NCBI RefSeq assembly: GCF_003550175.1
Contig: NZ_QXDF01000003.1
Location: 1-64,000 of the forward strand
DNA from: Dichotomicrobium thermohalophilum
GTDB taxonomy: Bacteria; Pseudomonadota; Alphaproteobacteria; Rhizobiales; Rhodomicrobiaceae
Reading direction: 5' to 3'
DNA length: 64,000 nucleotides
Both the position numbers and the translations under genes were made by a program. This document shows positions 56,155-64,000 of this stretch, in pieces. The notes under the pieces are model-generated. The model saw only the letters and a program-made list of their open reading frames with translations. It had not been told where the DNA came from and searched no databases. How positions within the stretch are numbered: the first letter of the stretch is position 1; every line of letters begins with the position of its first letter.

Positions 56155-56259
56155 GTCATTGCGAGCGAAGCGGAGCCGAAGTCCGGCGCGCAGCGACGAC
56201 GCAATCCGGCGTCTCGCCCTGCCGCCGCTTTGCTTCGGCCCTGCGGGCCCCGCAATGAC
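56155..56259. repeat. 105-bp palindromic repeat with perfect 9-bp inverted ends
   Basis: The element starts GTCATTGCG (56155-56163) and ends CGCAATGAC (56251-56259), perfect inverted ends. The interior contains GAGCGAAGCGGAGCCGAAG and GCCGCCGCTTTGCTTCGG, partly complementary to each other, so the whole folds into one long imperfect hairpin. It fills the gap between an exported-protein gene and the convergent pyrC gene and abuts the pyrC stop codon. The GTCATTGCGAGCGAAGC start is typical of intergenic repeats dispersed in this group and may serve as bidirectional terminator. Confidence 0.7.
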
Positions 56260-57606
56260 CTAACCTGCCCCTTCCGGCGGCAGCGCCTCAAGGAAGCGGG
56301 CGGGCTTGCCCGCTGGTGGCGCTATCAGTTCGCCATCACGCATCACGGCTTGCCCCCGGACGACCGTACCGACCGGCCAGCCCTTCACCTGCTTGCCCGT
56401 GTAGGGGCTCCAGCCGCAGCGGCTCGCAAGCCAATCTTCCGTAATCTCTTCCCGGCGTCCCATGTCGACCAGCGTCAGATCCGCGTCATAGCCCGCCGCA
56501 ATCCTCCCCTTGCCCGCGATGCCGTAGACGCGCTGCGGCCCGTGGCAAACGAGGTCGACGAAGCGCTGCAGCGACAGCCGCCCGGCATTGACGTGATCCA
56601 GCATCACCGGCACCAGCGTCTGCACGCCCGGCATTCCGGACGGCGACTCGGGGTATCGCCGCGCCTTTTCATCGAGCAGGTGCGGCGCATGATCGGAGCC
56701 GATCGTGTCCACGGTCCCGTCAGCCAACGCAGCCCACAGCGCCGCACGATGCGCCGCGTCACGGACGGGCGGATTGATCTGCGCTTGCGTGCCGAGCCGC
56801 TCATAATCCTCCGGCGCCTGCAGCGTCAGGTGGTGTGGCGTGACCTCCACGGTCGCCACGTCCTTGTTTGCCGCCAGAAGCGGCATCTCGTCGCCGGTGG
56901 TTACATGCAGGATGTGAATGCGCTTGCCATGCGCGCGCGCCAGCCGCAGCAGCAACGCGGTGCAGTCGCGCGCCGCCTTCGGATCGCGCCAGACCGGATG
57001 GCTGGCCGGATCGCCTGGCCGCCGTTCGCCAAGCCGATCGGTCAGCCGCGCCTCATCCTCGCTGTGGAACGCCGTGCGCCGCGTGATCCGCGCAAACACG
57101 CGCGCAAGGTCCGGCTCCTCCGCGATCAGCAGGTTACCTGTCGATGAGCCCGCAAAGACCTTGACCCCCGCCACGCCGGGCAGCCGCTCCAGCGTCGCCA
57201 GTTCGCCCAGATTTTCCAGGCTCGCCCCGATGTAGAAGGCATGGTCGCAATACATCCGCCCTTCGGCCCGGCGCAGTTTGTCGGCCAGCGCCTCGGCGGT
57301 TGTCGTCGGCGGCGATGTGTTGGGCATCTCGAAGACGGTCGTCACGCCGCCCATCACCGCAGCCCGGCTGCCGGTCTCCAGGTCTTCCTTCTGCTCCGCG
57401 CCCGGTTCGCGGAAATGCACATGGCTGTCGATCACGCCGGGCAAAACATGCAGCCCGCGCGCATCGATCACCTCCGCGCCCGCCTGCGCGCCGATCTGCC
57501 CCAGCCCGGCGATCTTGCCGTCGCGCACGCCTATGTCGCCCTCCCACACGCCATCGTGATTGACGATGGTTCCGTTGACGACGACGAGATCATAGCTGGA
57601 GGTCAT
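56260..57606 (-). CDS. pyrC: Dihydroorotase (type I, amidohydrolase superfamily)
   Basis: The enzyme closes carbamoyl aspartate to dihydroorotate in pyrimidine synthesis. The 448-residue protein has the metal ligands expected of an active dinuclear enzyme: His62 and His64 in DSHVHFREPG, Lys149 (carboxylated) in AGVKVFAGSS, His181 in AFHSEDEA, His234 in ILHVTTGD and Asp305 in TIGSDHAPHL. The pattern also resembles allantoinase and hydantoinases, but HFREPG and the length favour dihydroorotase of type I. No pyrB gene is nearby. It ends against a palindromic repeat. Confidence 0.88.
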   Translation of the reverse strand: MTSSYDLVVVNGTIVNHDGVWEGDIGVRDGKIAGLGQIGAQAGAEVIDARGLHVLPGVIDSHVHFREPGAEQKEDLETGSRAAVMGGVTTVFEMPNTSPPTTTAEALADKLRRAEGRMYCDHAFYIGASLENLGELATLERLPGVAGVKVFAGSSTGNLLIAEEPDLARVFARITRRTAFHSEDEARLTDRLGERRPGDPASHPVWRDPKAARDCTALLLRLARAHGKRIHILHVTTGDEMPLLAANKDVATVEVTPHHLTLQAPEDYERLGTQAQINPPVRDAAHRAALWAALADGTVDTIGSDHAPHLLDEKARRYPESPSGMPGVQTLVPVMLDHVNAGRLSLQRFVDLVCHGPQRVYGIAGKGRIAAGYDADLTLVDMGRREEITEDWLASRCGWSPYTGKQVKGWPVGTVVRGQAVMRDGELIAPPAGKPARFLEALPPEGAG

Positions 57607-57700
57607 GGGTTGACTTACGTTTACGAGTGCGCAGCGCGCTCTTGATGCTCAGAAGCGCTTACGCAATCATGCCCTAAGGTTCAAGGGAGGAGAGCGGTTC

Positions 57701-58585
57701 ATGAACAACGGGTGCTTGGCGATTCTGCCCGATCGCGGCGTCATCAGCGTCACCGGGGAGGATGCGACGCCGTTCCTGCACGGGCTCGTCACGCAGAACA
57801 TCGAGAACCTGAAGCCGGGTGAGGCGACCTACACCGCGCTGCTGACGCCGCAGGGCAAGGTGTTGTTCGATTTCCTCGTGCTGCGCCATGAGGGCGGCTA
57901 TCTGCTGGACTGCGCGCGCGCGGCCCTGTCCGATCTCACGCGCCGCCTTGGCTTTTACAAGCTGCGGTCGAAAGTGGAGATCGCCGACAAGTCGGAAGAG
58001 TTGGCCGTTGCCGCCCTTTGGGACGCGCCCGATGAGGCCGCCGCGCCCGCTGGCGGGCACGCGTTCGCCGATCCGCGCGCGGAAGGCCTGGGCCGGCGGT
58101 TGATCGCGTCCGAGGACAAACTGCGCCAGGCGGCCGAAAAGCAGGGCTGGGCCCTGGCGGAACCGGCGGACTACGAAGCGCACCGGATCTCGCAGGGCGT
58201 GCCCGAGGGCTTCAAGGATTACGAGTCCGGCGAGGTGTTCGCGCATGACGCCTGCATCGACCAACTCGGCGGCATCGACTTCCATAAGGGCTGTTATGTC
58301 GGCCAGGAGGTCGTCTCGCGGATGCATCACCGCGGCACGGCGCGCAAACGCTTCGTTGCGGTGCGCGGCCGGGGCCTGCCCGAGCCGGGCGCGGCCGTGA
58401 CGGCGGGCTCGACCAATCTTGGCAAGCTGACCTCTGTGGCCGGCGGCCGCGGCCTCGCGCTCGTGCGCATCGACCGCGCGGGCGAGGCGCTGTCGCGCGG
58501 CGAGGCGATCAAGGCTGGCGAGATTCCGGTGGAACTGGTGCGGCCGGACTGGGCGGCGTTCGACTTCCCCGTGCCGGCGGAATGA
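57701..58585 (+). CDS. ygfZ: YgfZ-family folate-binding protein
   Basis: YgfZ/IBA57 proteins bind tetrahydrofolate and help maintain Fe-S enzymes such as MiaB. The 294-residue protein has the glycine cleavage T-protein-like fold and the family signature KGCYVGQEVVSRMHHRG near residues 192-208 with the conserved Cys, preceded by DQLGGIDFHKG. The N-terminal FLHGLVTQNIENLKPGEA and the LLTPQGKVLFDFLV segment are typical. It overlaps tag by four bases. The start ATG 57701 follows GGGAGGAGAG. Confidence 0.92.
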   Translation: MNNGCLAILPDRGVISVTGEDATPFLHGLVTQNIENLKPGEATYTALLTPQGKVLFDFLVLRHEGGYLLDCARAALSDLTRRLGFYKLRSKVEIADKSEELAVAALWDAPDEAAAPAGGHAFADPRAEGLGRRLIASEDKLRQAAEKQGWALAEPADYEAHRISQGVPEGFKDYESGEVFAHDACIDQLGGIDFHKGCYVGQEVVSRMHHRGTARKRFVAVRGRGLPEPGAAVTAGSTNLGKLTSVAGGRGLALVRIDRAGEALSRGEAIKAGEIPVELVRPDWAAFDFPVPAE

Positions 58586-59172
58586 GCGCGCCGCGGACCG
58601 TTGAGTGCGCCTGGACGACGAGCGACCCGCTCTACATCGCCTATCACGACGAGGAATGGGGCGTGCCGAAAACTGATGACGCCGCCCTGTTTGAAAAGCT
58701 CTGTCTGGAGGTGTTTCAGGCCGGGCTGTCGTGGCTGACCGTCCTGCGCAAGCGCGAGGCGTTCAACGCCGCGTTCGACGGGTTCGACGCCGAGACGGTG
58801 GCCTGCTACGGGCCGGAGAAGATCGACGCGCTGATGGCCGAGCCGGGCATCATCCGCAACCGGCGCAAGATCGAGGCGGTGATCAACAATGCAGGAGCCT
58901 ATTTACGCCTGCGCGAGACCGCGACGCTTGCTGATTTCCTGTGGGATTTCGTCGATGGCGAGGCGATCCAGAACCGCTTCACCGATCCGGCGAATGTGCC
59001 TGCCGTCACGCCGCTGAGCGAGCGGCTTTCACGCGCGCTGCGCGAGCGCGGCTTTCGCTTCACCGGCCCAACGCTGGCCTACGCCTATATGCAGTCGATC
59101 GGAATGGTGAACGACCACCTCGTCACCTGCCCGCGCCACGATGCCTGCGCCCGGCTCGCCAAGGTCTTTTAG
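58582..59172 (+). CDS. tag: DNA-3-methyladenine glycosylase I
   Basis: Tag removes 3-methyladenine from alkylated DNA. The 196-residue protein starts SAPRTVECAWTTSDPLYIAY and shows HDEEWGVPKTDD, FEKLCLEVFQAGLSWLTVLR with the Trp/Glu pocket residues, and the zinc site: Cys9 and the downstream His, with NDHLVTCPRHDAC near the end. Length is normal. It starts inside the end of ygfZ (four-base overlap), so both are translationally linked. It converges with the DUF2093 gene. Confidence 0.95.
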   Translation: MSAPRTVECAWTTSDPLYIAYHDEEWGVPKTDDAALFEKLCLEVFQAGLSWLTVLRKREAFNAAFDGFDAETVACYGPEKIDALMAEPGIIRNRRKIEAVINNAGAYLRLRETATLADFLWDFVDGEAIQNRFTDPANVPAVTPLSERLSRALRERGFRFTGPTLAYAYMQSIGMVNDHLVTCPRHDACARLAKVF

Positions 59173-59432
59173 TCCTCGTCGCCGTAAGGCTCGGGCGACT
59201 CGCTCGCGCGCGGATGGCCGATCAATTCCAGGTAGCGGCGGAACGAGATCGCCGCGCTGGCATAGGCCTCCTGGTGCTCCACGCTCCAGTAACGCAACTC
59301 CGAAAGCGGGATTTGCTTGCCGGTAACGGCGCAGCGCACGAAGTCGCCGGGGATCACAACGTGATACTCCCCGTCGTCGTAGCGCAGACGCGCCTCTTTC
59401 GTCAGACCGAAGGATTTCTCGTAACGATTCAT
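59169..59432 (-). CDS. DUF2093-family protein
   Basis: The 87-residue protein starts MNRYEKSFGLTKEARLRYDD and has the DUF2093 pattern: DGEYHVVIPGDFVRCAVTGK with the single Cys, PLSELRYWSVEHQEAYASAA and SFRRYLEL. DUF2093 is confined to alphaproteobacteria, commonly next to xseA, and its function is unknown. It is on the same strand as xseA, 68 bases downstream of the xseA stop, so it may be co-transcribed. It overlaps the end of tag by four bases in the convergent direction. Confidence 0.87.
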   Translation of the reverse strand: MNRYEKSFGLTKEARLRYDDGEYHVVIPGDFVRCAVTGKQIPLSELRYWSVEHQEAYASAAISFRRYLELIGHPRASESPEPYGDED

Positions 59433-59500
59433 GCAGGTCCGGGATGTTCTGATGCCGTTTCAACCACGATAACGCGCCGCGCGCCAAAGTGCGAGAGCGA

Positions 59501-61108
59501 TCAAAGCAGCTTGCCCTGTTTGGCCGGACCAGCCGATCGCGACGCACCGCGCTGCCCGCCTGCTCTGGCGGGGTTCTGCCCCTTGCCTTCGATATGTGCG
59601 CCGACCGTGCCATCTGCAAATTCGATGTCGACGCGGGTGAGGGCCTGCGCCGCTTCGGCCGTGCGTACGGCGTGCCCCTCCGCGTCGCGGACCAGCGCGA
59701 AGCCGCGCGCCAGAACACCCTTGTGGCTCAGAGCGCGCAGAAGCTGGGCCTGCGCGTCGAGCCGCTGCCGCTCGCGCTTGACGGTGGCGACCGTCGACCG
59801 GCGCAGGCGCCCCGTCGCCACGTCCAGTCGCTCGCGCGCCTGGACCGTGCGCTGCGTGAGCAGATCGGGCCGCAAACGTCCAGCCCATGCCGCCAACTGC
59901 TGGCGTTCACGACTAACACGCTCGGCGAGAGCGCGTAACAGGCGCCCTTTGACAACGTCCAGTCGCTCGCGCGCCTGCGCTGTACGCTGCGTCAGAAGGC
60001 TGGGCCGCAACCGCCCGCTCCAGGCCTGCAGTTCGCCGCGCCGCTGCGCGACATAGGTATAGCGCGCCCGCGCCAGCCGCTCTGCCGCCGCATCGAACCG
60101 CTGCCGCGGAAGCGAAAGCAGATCGGTGAGCCTTGGAAGCCCACGCGCCAGCCCGCGCAACTCGCGCCGGTGACTCTCAAGGGTGCGCTGGATCGCCAGC
60201 CGTTGACGGTCCCGCAATTCGACGACACGCGCCAGCAGGTCGGAGCGCCGCGGTACGGCCCATTCGGCCGCCTTCGTCGGGGTTGGCGCGCGCGCATCCG
60301 CCACCAGGTCGATCAGCGTCCAATCGGTCTCATGGCCGACGGCCGAAATCACAGGAATGTCGCTCGCTGCAACAGCGCGCACCGGCGCTTCTTCGTTGAA
60401 ACCCCAAAGATCCTCGATACTGCCGCCGCCGCGCGCGACGATCAGCAAGTCCGGCCGGGGCAACGGATCGCCGGGCGCGAGCGCATTGAAGCCGCGCACC
60501 GCCGCCGCCACCTCGCCCGCGCAGGTCTCGCCCTGCACGCGCACGGGCCAGACAATGATATGGCTGGGAAACCGCTCATCGAAGCCGTGAAGCATGTCGC
60601 GGATCACCGCCCCGCTCGGCGAGGTCACAATCCCAATCACGCGCGGGAGGTAGGGCAGTGCCTTCTTGCGCGCCTCGGCGAACAGCCCTTCAGCCGCCAG
60701 CTTCCGCTTGCGCTCTTCCAGCAGCGCCATCAGCGCGCCAGTGCCGGCAGGCTCCAGTGCCTCGATAACGATCTGGTATTTCGACGAGCCGGGATAGGTC
60801 GTAATGCGCCCTGTGGCGATGACCTCCAGCCCTTCCTCGGGCTTGAATTTCAGCTTCGACGCCGTGCTGCGCCAGATCACCCCGGCGAGCACCGCCCGCT
60901 CGTCCTTCAGGTCGAGATAGACATGCCCCGAGGCCGGCCGCGAGACCCGCCCCACTTCCCCGCGCACACGCACGAAGCCAAAATTGTCCTCCATCGTCCG
61001 CTTGATGGCGGTGGAGATTTCGGAGACGGAGTACTCCGCGACGTTACTTGCGGGCGCAGGCCTGGGCAAGGGACCTCCTGTTCCTTGGCGCGAAGGCTTA
61101 TCTAACAT
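59501..61108 (-). CDS. xseA: Exodeoxyribonuclease VII large subunit
   Basis: With XseB it degrades single-stranded DNA. The start at 61108 (MLDKPSRQG, with GAGA upstream) gives 535 residues; longer in-frame forms exist. It has the OB domain (EYSVSEISTAIKRTMEDNFG), the catalytic core with GIVTSPSGAVIRDMLHGF, LIVARGGGSIEDLWGFNEE, and SAVGHETDWTLIDLVADARA (metal-binding Asp region). The C-terminal coiled coil is expanded: GELQAWSGRLRPSLLTQR (about residues 358-375) recurs as QQLAAWAGRLRPDLLTQR (403-420), both 43 to 45 residues apart and preceded by a weaker copy. The tail is basic. It is divergent from purD. Confidence 0.95.
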   Translation of the reverse strand: MLDKPSRQGTGGPLPRPAPASNVAEYSVSEISTAIKRTMEDNFGFVRVRGEVGRVSRPASGHVYLDLKDERAVLAGVIWRSTASKLKFKPEEGLEVIATGRITTYPGSSKYQIVIEALEPAGTGALMALLEERKRKLAAEGLFAEARKKALPYLPRVIGIVTSPSGAVIRDMLHGFDERFPSHIIVWPVRVQGETCAGEVAAAVRGFNALAPGDPLPRPDLLIVARGGGSIEDLWGFNEEAPVRAVAASDIPVISAVGHETDWTLIDLVADARAPTPTKAAEWAVPRRSDLLARVVELRDRQRLAIQRTLESHRRELRGLARGLPRLTDLLSLPRQRFDAAAERLARARYTYVAQRRGELQAWSGRLRPSLLTQRTAQARERLDVVKGRLLRALAERVSRERQQLAAWAGRLRPDLLTQRTVQARERLDVATGRLRRSTVATVKRERQRLDAQAQLLRALSHKGVLARGFALVRDAEGHAVRTAEAAQALTRVDIEFADGTVGAHIEGKGQNPARAGGQRGASRSAGPAKQGKLL

Positions 61109-61237
61109 AAGGGTTCTCGGGACCATCGCCAAAAGCACGGCGATGAAAACGGCCCTCCGGTTTCGCCGGCGCGGTTTTCCGTTTAGAAAAAGCCCAGTGC
61201 CGCAGGCGGCGGCAAAGGTGAAAAGCGATTTGTCCTC

Positions 61238-62557
61238 ATGAAAGTGCTTCTGATCGGCTCCGGCGCCCGCGAACACGCACTCGGCTGGGCGCTATCGAAA
61301 AGTCCCGTGCTTACGCAGCTTTATTGCGCACCCGGCAATCCGGGTCTCGCGGAAATCGGCGAATGCGTGGCCCTCGATGTGGACGGGTATGAGGATATTG
61401 TCGCGTTCTGCCGGGAGGAGACGATCGACCTGGTTGTGGTCGGGCCGGAAGCGCCGCTGGTCGCCGGGCTGGGCGACGCGCTGGAGGCGGCGGGCATTCG
61501 CGTCTTCGGACCGTCGAAGGCTGCAGCCCAACTCGAAGGCTCGAAGCGCTTCACGAAAGACCTGTGCGCCGAGGCCGGCATCCCGACCGCCGATTATGCC
61601 GCGTTCGACACCGCCGAGGCCGCCCGCGCGCATCTGAAAGAACGCGCCCTGCCCGTCGTTATCAAGGCGGACGGCCTGGCCGCCGGCAAAGGCGTGGCGG
61701 TCGCAAAGACCCAACACGAAGCCGAGGCCGCCATCGACGCCTGCTTTTCCGGCGCGTTCGGGCAGGCGGGCGCGCAAGTGGTTATAGAGGACTGCCTCCA
61801 GGGGGAGGAAGCGAGCTTCTTCGCAATCGTCGACGGCGAAACCGTGTTGCCGTTGGTCGCCGCACAGGATCACAAGCGCGCTTTCGACGGCGACACCGGC
61901 CCGAATACCGGCGGGATGGGCGCGTATTCTCCCGCGAAGATCATGTCGCCTGCAATGTGCGACCGCGTCATGGACGAGATCATCACGCCGACCGTAAAGG
62001 CGATGGCCGCGCGCGCGACCCCCTATCGTGGCGTGCTCTACGCCGGGTTGATGATCACGGCGGACGGGCCCAGGCTGATCGAATACAATGTCCGTTTCGG
62101 CGACCCGGAGGCGCAGGTGCTGATGATGCGCCTGCAATCCGACCTGCTGCCGGTCCTGCTCGCGGCGTGCGACGGCAGGCTGCACGAGGCGGATATCGCC
62201 TGGCGCGCCGAGACGGCCTTGACCGTCGTGATGGCGACGCGCGGCTACCCCGGCGCCTATGAGAAAGGCAGCGAAATTCGCGGGGTCGAGGACGCTGCCG
62301 GGATGGCTGACGTCGAGGTGTTCCATGCCGGAACGAAACGCGAAGGCGGAAAGTTGATCGCTTCAGGGGGACGTGTCCTGAGCGTCACCGCGCTCGGCAA
62401 AACGGTGCGCGAAGCGCATGCCCGCGCCTATGAGGCGGTCAGCCGCATCGACTGGCCGGCAGGCTTTTACCGGCAGGATATCGGCTGGCGCGATGTAGTA
62501 CGGGAAACCGCCGGAGAACCGGCCAATGGAAAGGAACGCGTTGATGGCCAAGGATAG
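61238..62557 (+). CDS. purD: Phosphoribosylamine-glycine ligase (GARS)
   Basis: PurD makes glycinamide ribonucleotide in purine synthesis. The 439-residue ATP-grasp protein starts [20 protein letters not shown] and has [40 protein letters not shown], and the ATP-grasp [17 protein letters not shown] near the end. Length and marks are standard. It is divergent from xseA (130-base gap) and overlaps the patatin-like gene by 14 bases. Confidence 0.96.
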   Translation: MKVLLIGSGAREHALGWALSKSPVLTQLYCAPGNPGLAEIGECVALDVDGYEDIVAFCREETIDLVVVGPEAPLVAGLGDALEAAGIRVFGPSKAAAQLEGSKRFTKDLCAEAGIPTADYAAFDTAEAARAHLKERALPVVIKADGLAAGKGVAVAKTQHEAEAAIDACFSGAFGQAGAQVVIEDCLQGEEASFFAIVDGETVLPLVAAQDHKRAFDGDTGPNTGGMGAYSPAKIMSPAMCDRVMDEIITPTVKAMAARATPYRGVLYAGLMITADGPRLIEYNVRFGDPEAQVLMMRLQSDLLPVLLAACDGRLHEADIAWRAETALTVVMATRGYPGAYEKGSEIRGVEDAAGMADVEVFHAGTKREGGKLIASGGRVLSVTALGKTVREAHARAYEAVSRIDWPAGFYRQDIGWRDVVRETAGEPANGKERVDGQG

Positions 62558-63458
62558 CGAGCCGGCCGCCGGCAACGGCGGAGATGTCGCGGCGCACGGC
62601 GGGGCACAGCACGCCGTGGAGACCGGCGCGCCGTCTGGCATCGGCCTTGCTCTCGGCGGCGGCGGCGCGCGCGGACTGGCCCACATCATCGTGCTCGAAG
62701 CCTTCGACGAACTAGGCGTGCGCCCGGGCATCATTGCCGGGACCAGCATCGGCGCGATTTTCGGCGCGGCCTATTCAGCCGGCATGAGCGGAAAGGACAT
62801 CCGCGACTACTGCGTCGCGCTGTTCTCCAACCGGACGGCGGTCATCCGCCGGGTGATGAACGGCAAGACCGGCAAGCTGTTCGCGCTCTGGACACCGCGC
62901 AGGCCGGCGATGTTCGATCCCGTCGTGCTGCTGCGCGCCCTCGTGCCGGAAGAACTCGACTGCAAGTTCTCCGATCTCAAGATCCCCCTGAAGGTGATGA
63001 CATCGGACTTCTACACCCAGAGCGAGTTCGTCATCGAAGCCGGGGATGTGCTGCCCGCGATTGCGGCGAGTTCCGCGTTGCCCGGCCTGCTCAAGCCGGT
63101 GCGCATCGAGGAGCGCATCCTGATTGACGGCGGCTTCGTCAATCCGCTGCCCTTCGACATCCTGCGTGACGACTGTGACTACACCGTCGCGGTCGATGTC
63201 AGCGCCGGTCCGGAGTACGGCCGCACGGACATGCCCTCCGCTCTGGAAGCGATCATCGGGAGCACGCAGATCACGCTGAACTCGATCCAGGCGGAGAAGT
63301 TGCGTGCCGGCGCGCCGGATGCACTCATCCGGCCCGACGTCTGTCAGTACAACGTCCTCGACTTCTTCAAGATCGCAACGATCCTGGAGGAATCCGAGCC
63401 GATCCGCGACGAGGTCAAGCACGCGCTTGATACCTATCTCAATCGCGTAGGAGCTTGA
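62544..63458 (+). CDS. Patatin-like phospholipase (RssA-type)
   Basis: The ATG at 62544 is preferred because AAGGA lies upstream; ATG 62526 is possible. The 304-residue protein has the oxyanion loop [16 protein letters not shown], the nucleophile Ser68 in [17 protein letters not shown] and Asp195 in [14 protein letters not shown], making the Ser-Asp dyad of patatins. No signal peptide. The relationship is with the RssA/YlbK-type small bacterial patatins, which act on membrane lipids; substrate and role are unknown. It overlaps purD by 14 bases and converges with tadA over 20 bases. Confidence 0.88.
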   Translation: MAKDSEPAAGNGGDVAAHGGAQHAVETGAPSGIGLALGGGGARGLAHIIVLEAFDELGVRPGIIAGTSIGAIFGAAYSAGMSGKDIRDYCVALFSNRTAVIRRVMNGKTGKLFALWTPRRPAMFDPVVLLRALVPEELDCKFSDLKIPLKVMTSDFYTQSEFVIEAGDVLPAIAASSALPGLLKPVRIEERILIDGGFVNPLPFDILRDDCDYTVAVDVSAGPEYGRTDMPSALEAIIGSTQITLNSIQAEKLRAGAPDALIRPDVCQYNVLDFFKIATILEESEPIRDEVKHALDTYLNRVGA

Positions 63459-63900
63459 AGAAGCGCTGAAGCAGCGCGCGCGCGCGGGTTTCGGCGATCC
63501 CGCCATACACGTCCGGCGCATGGTGGCAGGTTGGCTGCGCGTAAAAGCACACACCGTTTTCGACCGCGCCCGCCTTCGGGTCATAGGCCGCAAAATAGAG
63601 TCGCCGCAACCGCGCGAAGGAGATCGCCGCGGCGCACATCGTGCAGGGTTCCAGCGTAACGTAGATATCGCAGGCGGGCAGACGCTCGCTGGCCATCACG
63701 CGGCACGCTTCCCGGATCGCAATGATCTCGGCATGGGCAGTGGGATCGCGCCACTCCAGCGTGCGGTTGCCTGCACTAGCGATGATGCCGCGCTCGTTGC
63801 AGACGATCGCCGCGCCAACCGGCACTTCGCCGCGTGCGGCAGCGGCTTGTGCCTCGGCGAAGGCGCGGTCCATAGGGCTGTCCTGGCACGGCTCGGGCAT
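63439..63900 (-). CDS. tadA: tRNA-specific adenosine deaminase
   Basis: TadA converts A34 of tRNA-Arg(ACG) to inosine. The 153-residue protein has the zinc and catalytic motifs of the cytidine deaminase fold: TAHAEIIAIREA (His ligand and catalytic Glu) and LEPCTMCAAAISFARL (two Cys ligands). FAEAQAAAARGEVPVGAAIV precedes them. An alternative start MDRAF at 63873 is closer to the family norm. It overlaps the patatin gene by 20 bases on the other strand. The upstream part of the window holds the end of another leftward gene. Confidence 0.94.
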   Translation of the reverse strand: MPEPCQDSPMDRAFAEAQAAAARGEVPVGAAIVCNERGIIASAGNRTLEWRDPTAHAEIIAIREACRVMASERLPACDIYVTLEPCTMCAAAISFARLRRLYFAAYDPKAGAVENGVCFYAQPTCHHAPDVYGGIAETRARALLQRFFKLLRD

Positions 63901-63931
63901 GACGACTGCTGGGCGACCCGCGCCGCCCGGC

Positions 63932-64000
63932 TCACTTCAGCGGCTGGCCCTTGCTGGCGTCGCCATTGGTGATCGCAGCAGCAGGCGCGGGCTTCTCCTC
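63932..64000 (-). CDS. C-terminal tail of a leftward gene, truncated by window edge
   Basis: On the minus strand, bases 64000 to 63932 read an open frame ending EEKPAPAAAITNGDASKGQ and PLK before TGA. The Lys/Pro/Ala-rich composition is that of a disordered protein end. In related genomes a pseudouridine synthase of the RluB/RsuA type, with such a tail, often lies beside tadA; that identification is only from synteny. The 31 bases between its stop and tadA show nothing else. Confidence 0.4.
   Translation of the reverse strand, partial: EEKPAPAAAITNGDASKGQPLK

Overview
The window is a GC-rich (by eye roughly 60-65 % G+C) chromosomal segment of an alphaproteobacterium, most likely of the order Hyphomicrobiales (Rhizobiales). 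The evidence is gene content and order: mutS divergent from maeB; a TIGR02300-family protein next to aroA-cmk-rpsA-sppA-ihfB-lapA-trpF-trpB-trpA; lnt, a PhrR-like XRE regulator, metK and trmB running into rimP-nusA-ylxR-infB-rbfA-truB-rpsO-pnp; a TIGR02301-family protein; and xseA with a DUF2093 protein divergent from purD. No rRNA, CRISPR array or insertion sequence was seen. The family assignment below order level is not attempted.

Region 1-3512 is the only clearly accessory part: the right-hand piece of a degraded prophage or phage-like element. Three overlapping or closely spaced small genes run leftwards out of the window. A small XRE regulator and further genes run rightwards, ending with an orphan MuF/SPP1-gp7 head-morphogenesis protein and a zinc-ribbon protein. 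The divergent promoter region carries a striking 43-bp two-tier dyad (587-629). The element stops at the 3' side of a tRNA-Ser(CGA) gene (3776-3865), a classical integration target.

Region 3966-23862 is mixed metabolism and transport: mismatch repair (mutS), malic enzyme, a DsbA-like protein, cyclopropane fatty acid synthase, an FAH-family hydrolase, ilvC, an acetyltransferase and an AhpD-like protein. It continues with a MacAB-type ABC export operon whose adaptor gene has lost its 5' end next to corA, an enolase-superfamily enzyme, a large MMPL/RND protein, a Tat-exported aldo/keto reductase with a DUF6064 membrane protein, and tRNA-Ala(GGC).

Region 23943-33971 is the conserved block for aromatic amino acid synthesis and translation (aroA, cmk, rpsA, sppA, ihfB, lapA, trpF, trpB, trpA), interrupted by a secreted protein gene and by a palindromic repeat inside the trp genes, and closed by tRNA-Asn(GTT). 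Region 34117-38711 holds membrane proteins, a CBS-domain protein, a metallo-beta-lactamase-fold enzyme and an Fpg-type DNA glycosylase. Region 38893-54186 is the lnt-metK-trmB and rimP-to-pnp block, in which transcription elongation and termination (NusA), initiation (IF2), ribosome maturation (RimP, RbfA), tRNA modification (TrmB, TruB) and RNA decay (PNPase) are made together, with candidate RNA hairpins in the rimP and pnp leaders.

Region 54354-64000 carries small conserved proteins, a LysE-type exporter, a dihydroorotase, YgfZ with the Tag DNA glycosylase, DUF2093-xseA facing purD, a patatin-like phospholipase and tadA. The final 69 bases appear to be the tail of a further leftward gene. 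The most unusual items are the phage operator dyad, the truncated macA, the orphan MuF gene, the tandem coiled-coil expansion in XseA and the palindromic repeats. No complete new defence or biosynthetic system was recognised.
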